From positions 62,001 to 126,000 of the forward strand of contig NZ_ATUD01000006.1 in assembly GCF_000420025.1 (NCBI RefSeq): a stretch of DNA of 64,000 bases. Direction: 5' to 3'. Below the pieces are notes generated by a model that worked only from the letters and a program-made list of their open reading frames with translations, was not told where the DNA came from and did not search any database. The stretch's first letter is position 1. Every line of letters begins with the position of its first letter. A program made the position numbers and the translations under genes. Shown piece after piece: positions 61,570-64,000 of the stretch. This DNA is from Patulibacter americanus DSM 16676 (lineage in GTDB: Bacteria; Actinomycetota; Thermoleophilia; Solirubrobacterales; Solirubrobacteraceae).

Positions 61570-61575
61570 AACATA
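61570..61575 (-). promoter_or_regulatory. -10 box (leaderless type) of the GT2 gene at 61560
   Basis: TATGTT on the minus strand, 9 nt before GTG 61560. Confidence 0.45.
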
Positions 61576-61703
61576 GGCGCACGCCCCGCGGCGGCCGGGC
61601 CCGCCCGCGAGGAGCACCCGGCGGCGGTCCGGACCTGCCCCGGCGACGGCGACCCGGCCTGCCCCGGCCCTTCCCCGGCGACCGCGGCCCGCCCCCGTCC
61701 GCG

Positions 61704-61709
61704 TACGCT
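61704..61709 (+). promoter_or_regulatory. -10 box (leaderless type) of the DUF6314-like gene
   Basis: TACGCT ends 7 nt before ATG 61717. Confidence 0.5.
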
Positions 61710-61716
61710 CCGCGGG

Positions 61717-62166
61717 ATGGCCGTGCCCACCCCCACGATCGCGGTGGACGATCCCCGCGCGTTCCTGCCCGGAACGTGGCAGATCGACCGCGAGGTTCAC
61801 GACGCGCTGGCCGGCACTGACGGGCGCTACGTCGGCACGGCGACGTTCGCGCTCGACGGCGACGGGCTCTCGTGGGTCGAGCGCGGCACGCTCCAGCTCG
61901 GCGGGTTCGAGGGCACCGCCACGCGGACCATGGCCGTCGTGCCCGGGCCCGACGGCGCGGAGGGACGGTGGGAGGTCCGCTTCGACGACGGCCGGCCGTT
62001 TCACCCGCTCGACCTGCGCGCCGGCGCGTGCCCCGTCGACCACCCGTGCGGCGAAGACCACTACGCCGGCTGGGTGCGGGTCGAGGGGCCGGGGCTGCTG
62101 GTCGTCTCGTGGCGCGTGACGGGTCCCCGCAAGGACCACACGATCCTCACGCGGTACACCCGATGA
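61717..62166 (+). CDS. DUF6314-like small protein
   Basis: A 149-residue cytoplasmic protein. FLPGTWQIDREVHDALAGTDGRYVGTATFALDGDGLSWVERGTLQLGGFEGTATRTMAVVP, FDDGRPFHPLDLRAG, HPCGEDHYAGWVRVEGPGLLVVSWRVTGPRKDHTILTRYTR give the beta-barrel pattern of the DUF6314 family (GxWxxxR start, F-x-DGRPFH, C-x5-C-x-D-x-Y middle, GPRKD end), of unknown function. It is probably lipocalin/nitrobindin-like in fold (inference). ATG 61717. Downstream on the same strand is a GT4 gene (142-nt gap). Confidence 0.78.
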   Translation: MAVPTPTIAVDDPRAFLPGTWQIDREVHDALAGTDGRYVGTATFALDGDGLSWVERGTLQLGGFEGTATRTMAVVPGPDGAEGRWEVRFDDGRPFHPLDLRAGACPVDHPCGEDHYAGWVRVEGPGLLVVSWRVTGPRKDHTILTRYTR

Positions 62167-62308
62167 GCGGGGCCGCCGGGGTGCGGGGTCACCACCGCAG
62201 CGGGCCCGCGGGCTCGCGGCCGGGCAGCGCGGCGGGTCGGCGCCGGGGCGGAGCGGTGCGGATGCGCGGGGCCGGGACGGCCGGGCTGCGCCGGGGCGGG
62301 GCGGCGGC

Positions 62309-63430
62309 GTGATCCTCCACCTGCACCACCGCTACCGCACGCTGGGTGGCGAGGAGGCCGCGATCGCCGGCCTGCGGCGCCTGACGGAGGAGCGGCTGGG
62401 CGAGGAGACGGCGCTGCTCGAGCGCGACTCGTCCGCCGTCGGCGCCCGCCGCGCCGCCGCGGGGCTGCTGCGCGGCGGGCTCGACCCGGACGAGGTGGCC
62501 CGCGAGGTCCGGCGCACCGGCGCTCGGATCGTCCACGCGCACAACCTGCACCCCACGTTCGGCGCCCGCGCGCTGCGGGCCGCCCGCGAGGCCGGCGCCC
62601 GCGTCGTCCTGCAGCTCCACAACTACCGGCTGGTCTGTTCCGTGGCCACCTGCGTCCGCGACGGGCACGACTGCACCGCCTGCCACGCGGGCGACACCCG
62701 CCCCGGCGTGCGCCACAACTGTCGGGGCGGCCTGGCGGAGAGCGTCGTCTACGCCGCCGGGCTGACCCTGCAGCGGCGGCCGCTGATCGCGGGGGCGGAC
62801 GCGATCGCGGTACCCAGCACCGCGGCGCTCGAGCGCCTGGCCGCCCTGGGCGCCGGCCTGCCGGACGACCGCACCCACGTGCTGCCCCACCCCGTCGCGG
62901 CCGGCGCCCGGCTGACGCCCGACCCGGCCGGTCCCGCGGTCGTCGTGGGCCGCCTCGCGCCGGAGAAGGGCACGGCGGTGGCGATCGCGGCCTCGCGCCT
63001 GAACGGCCGGCCGCTGGTGATCGCGAACTCCGGCCCCCTGGAGGACGAGCTCCGGGCCTCGGCGGCCGACCTGCCGCAGGTCTCGTTCGCGGGGCGGCTG
63101 GACCGCGCCGGCCTCGACGCCCTGCGGGGTCGCGCGGCGCTCGAGCTCGTGCCGTCGCTCGCGCACGAGACGTTCGGCCTGGCGGCCGCCGAGGCGCTGC
63201 TGCGCGGCCTGCCCGTCGTGGCGTCCGACGTCGGCGCGCTGCGCGAGCTCGTGCCGGACGAGGCGCGGGTCGCCCCGGGCGATCCCGTGGCGCTGGCCGC
63301 GGCGTGGGACCGCCTGGGGGGCGACGCCGCGGCGGGCGAGCGTGGGCGCCTGCGGGCCCTGGCGCTGACGGAACCCGCCCGCGTCGCGGAGCGCCTGGGC
63401 GCCCTGTACGCGAGCGTCGACCCCGGCTGA
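62309..63430 (+). CDS. Glycosyltransferase family 4 (GT-B) with internal Cys cluster
   Basis: A 373-residue enzyme. ILHLHHRYRTLGGEEAAIAGLRRLTEERLGEETALLERDS and RIVHAHNLHPTFGARALRAAREAGARVVLQLHNYRLVCSVATCVRDGHDCTACHAG, with four Cys and then RPGVRHNCRGGLAES, are typical of a capsule GT4 subgroup where the cysteines may bind a metal. The donor domain is PAVVVGRLAPEKGTAVAIAASRL, LEDELRASAADLPQVSFAGRLDRAGLDALRGRAALELVPSLAHETFGLAAAEALLRGLPVVASDVGALRELVPDEA. GTG 62309. The 142 nt before it shows no clear -10 box, so it may be co-transcribed with the DUF6314-like gene. Confidence 0.9.
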   Translation: MILHLHHRYRTLGGEEAAIAGLRRLTEERLGEETALLERDSSAVGARRAAAGLLRGGLDPDEVAREVRRTGARIVHAHNLHPTFGARALRAAREAGARVVLQLHNYRLVCSVATCVRDGHDCTACHAGDTRPGVRHNCRGGLAESVVYAAGLTLQRRPLIAGADAIAVPSTAALERLAALGAGLPDDRTHVLPHPVAAGARLTPDPAGPAVVVGRLAPEKGTAVAIAASRLNGRPLVIANSGPLEDELRASAADLPQVSFAGRLDRAGLDALRGRAALELVPSLAHETFGLAAAEALLRGLPVVASDVGALRELVPDEARVAPGDPVALAAAWDRLGGDAAAGERGRLRALALTEPARVAERLGALYASVDPG

Positions 63431-63525
63431 GCCGTCCGGCTGCCGCACCGGCGGCCGAGGCGGCGCCCGGAGTCCTCATCGGCGGGCATTCGTGGACCTC
63501 ACAGGCGGCGCCCAGGGACGCCGCC

Positions 63526-63531
63526 TAGACT
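63526..63531 (+). promoter_or_regulatory. -10 box (leaderless type) of galE
   Basis: TAGACT ends 7 nt before ATG 63539. Confidence 0.5.
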
Positions 63532-63538
63532 CGGCGCC

Positions 63539-64000
63539 ATGGCGTGGCTTCTCACCGGCGGTGCCGGCTACATCGGGTCCCACATCGTCGAGGCGTTCCG
63601 CGCGGCCGATCGCGAGGTGGTGGTGCTCGACGACCTGTCGTCCGGGTTCCGCGAGTTCGTCCCGGACGATGTCGTCGTGCACGAGGGGCGGATCGAGGAC
63701 GCGGCCGCGGTGGCCGCCGCGTTCGAGGCGCAGCCCGTCGAAGGTGTGATCCACCTGGCGGGCCTGAAGTACGCGGGCGAGTCGGTCAACGCGCCGCTCG
63801 ACTTCTACCGGGCCAACGTCGAGGGCACGCGGGTGCTGCTGCGGCAGATGGCGGAGCGTGACGTCGACCGGCTCGTCTTCTCCTCGAGCTCGGCGACCTA
63901 CGGGACGATGGAGGGCGAGATCGTCACGGAGGACTCTCCGCAGCGCCCGGAGAGCCCGTACGGCGAGTCCAAGCTCATCGGCGAGTGGCTCATCCGCGAC
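63539..64000 (+). CDS. galE: UDP-glucose 4-epimerase-like protein (3' end cut by window edge)
   Basis: The first 154 residues of an extended short-chain dehydrogenase. WLLTGGAGYIGSHIVEAFRAADREVVVLDDLSSG is the NAD-binding start typical of GalE (TGGAGYIGSH), GVIHLAGLKYAGESVNAPLDFYRANVEGTRVLLRQMAERDVDRLVFSSSSATYG includes the substrate-binding Ser and SSSATYG, and SPYGESKLIGEWLIRD holds the YxxxK catalytic pair (Tyr/Lys). It interconverts UDP-glucose/UDP-galactose or the GlcNAc forms and would supply precursors for the surrounding transferases. ATG 63539; the C-terminal half is beyond the edge. Confidence 0.93.
   Translation, partial: MAWLLTGGAGYIGSHIVEAFRAADREVVVLDDLSSGFREFVPDDVVVHEGRIEDAAAVAAAFEAQPVEGVIHLAGLKYAGESVNAPLDFYRANVEGTRVLLRQMAERDVDRLVFSSSSATYGTMEGEIVTEDSPQRPESPYGESKLIGEWLIRD

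Overview
This 64 kb window is a very GC-rich chromosomal segment with alternating strands, short intergenic spaces and many GTG starts. Housekeeping genes (infA, thiL, rpsF, ssb, rplI, dnaB, purA, pyrE, tRNA-Arg) sit among many secreted and cell-wall genes. The composition, gene order and TANNNT promoters placed almost on top of start codons suggest an actinobacterium. Thermoleophilia/Solirubrobacterales (Patulibacter- or Conexibacter-like) is my best guess, but this is inference from family resemblance, not a search result. I see no phage, transposon, integrase, plasmid or CRISPR array.

Layout. (1) 1-9.6 kb: a sensor kinase cut by the left edge, an MMPL exporter, a small secreted four-cysteine protein, a LysE exporter, a large secreted beta-propeller protein ending in an OmpA-like domain, and a GMC oxidoreductase. 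(2) 9.8-17.3 kb: a MalT/LAL-type LuxR regulator, a divergent yceI/tetR pair with a likely operator between them, a flavoprotein monooxygenase, tRNA-Arg(CCU), a lipoprotein and pyrE. (3) 17.4-23.4 kb: envelope enzymes, namely an L,D-transpeptidase, a CPBP protease, a PIG-V-like mannosyltransferase and a class A penicillin-binding protein. A pair of hairpin repeats lies between the first two. (4) 23.5-31.7 kb: infA, thiL, a membrane protein with a degenerate M28 peptidase fold, a response regulator-histidine kinase-HtrA operon resembling mprAB-pepD, and trehalose-6-phosphate synthase. (5) 31.8-40.3 kb: a Pro/Ala-rich membrane protein, rpsF, ssb and rplI (rpsR is missing from its usual place), a membrane glycosyltransferase-like protein, dnaB coupled to a DnaC/DnaI-like ATPase, and purA. 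(6) 40.3-64 kb: a large cell-surface glycan region. It holds a WlbB-like acetyltransferase, a WlbA-like dehydrogenase, a nucleotide-sugar dehydrogenase, an LCP ligase, an O-antigen-ligase-like polymerase, a secreted glycosidase-like protein, nine glycosyltransferases, and galE cut by the right edge.

How they work together: most of the window serves envelope construction and surveillance. The two two-component systems sit beside envelope effectors (MMPL exporter, HtrA lipoprotein). The last 24 kb looks like synthesis, polymerisation and attachment of a uronic-acid-containing surface polysaccharide. Small unrelated genes (a 5'-3' exonuclease, an acetoacetate decarboxylase-family protein, a DUF6314-like protein) are interspersed. 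Start choices were refined with a recurring TANNNT -10 box 6-9 nt before the start codon, which points to widespread leaderless transcription.
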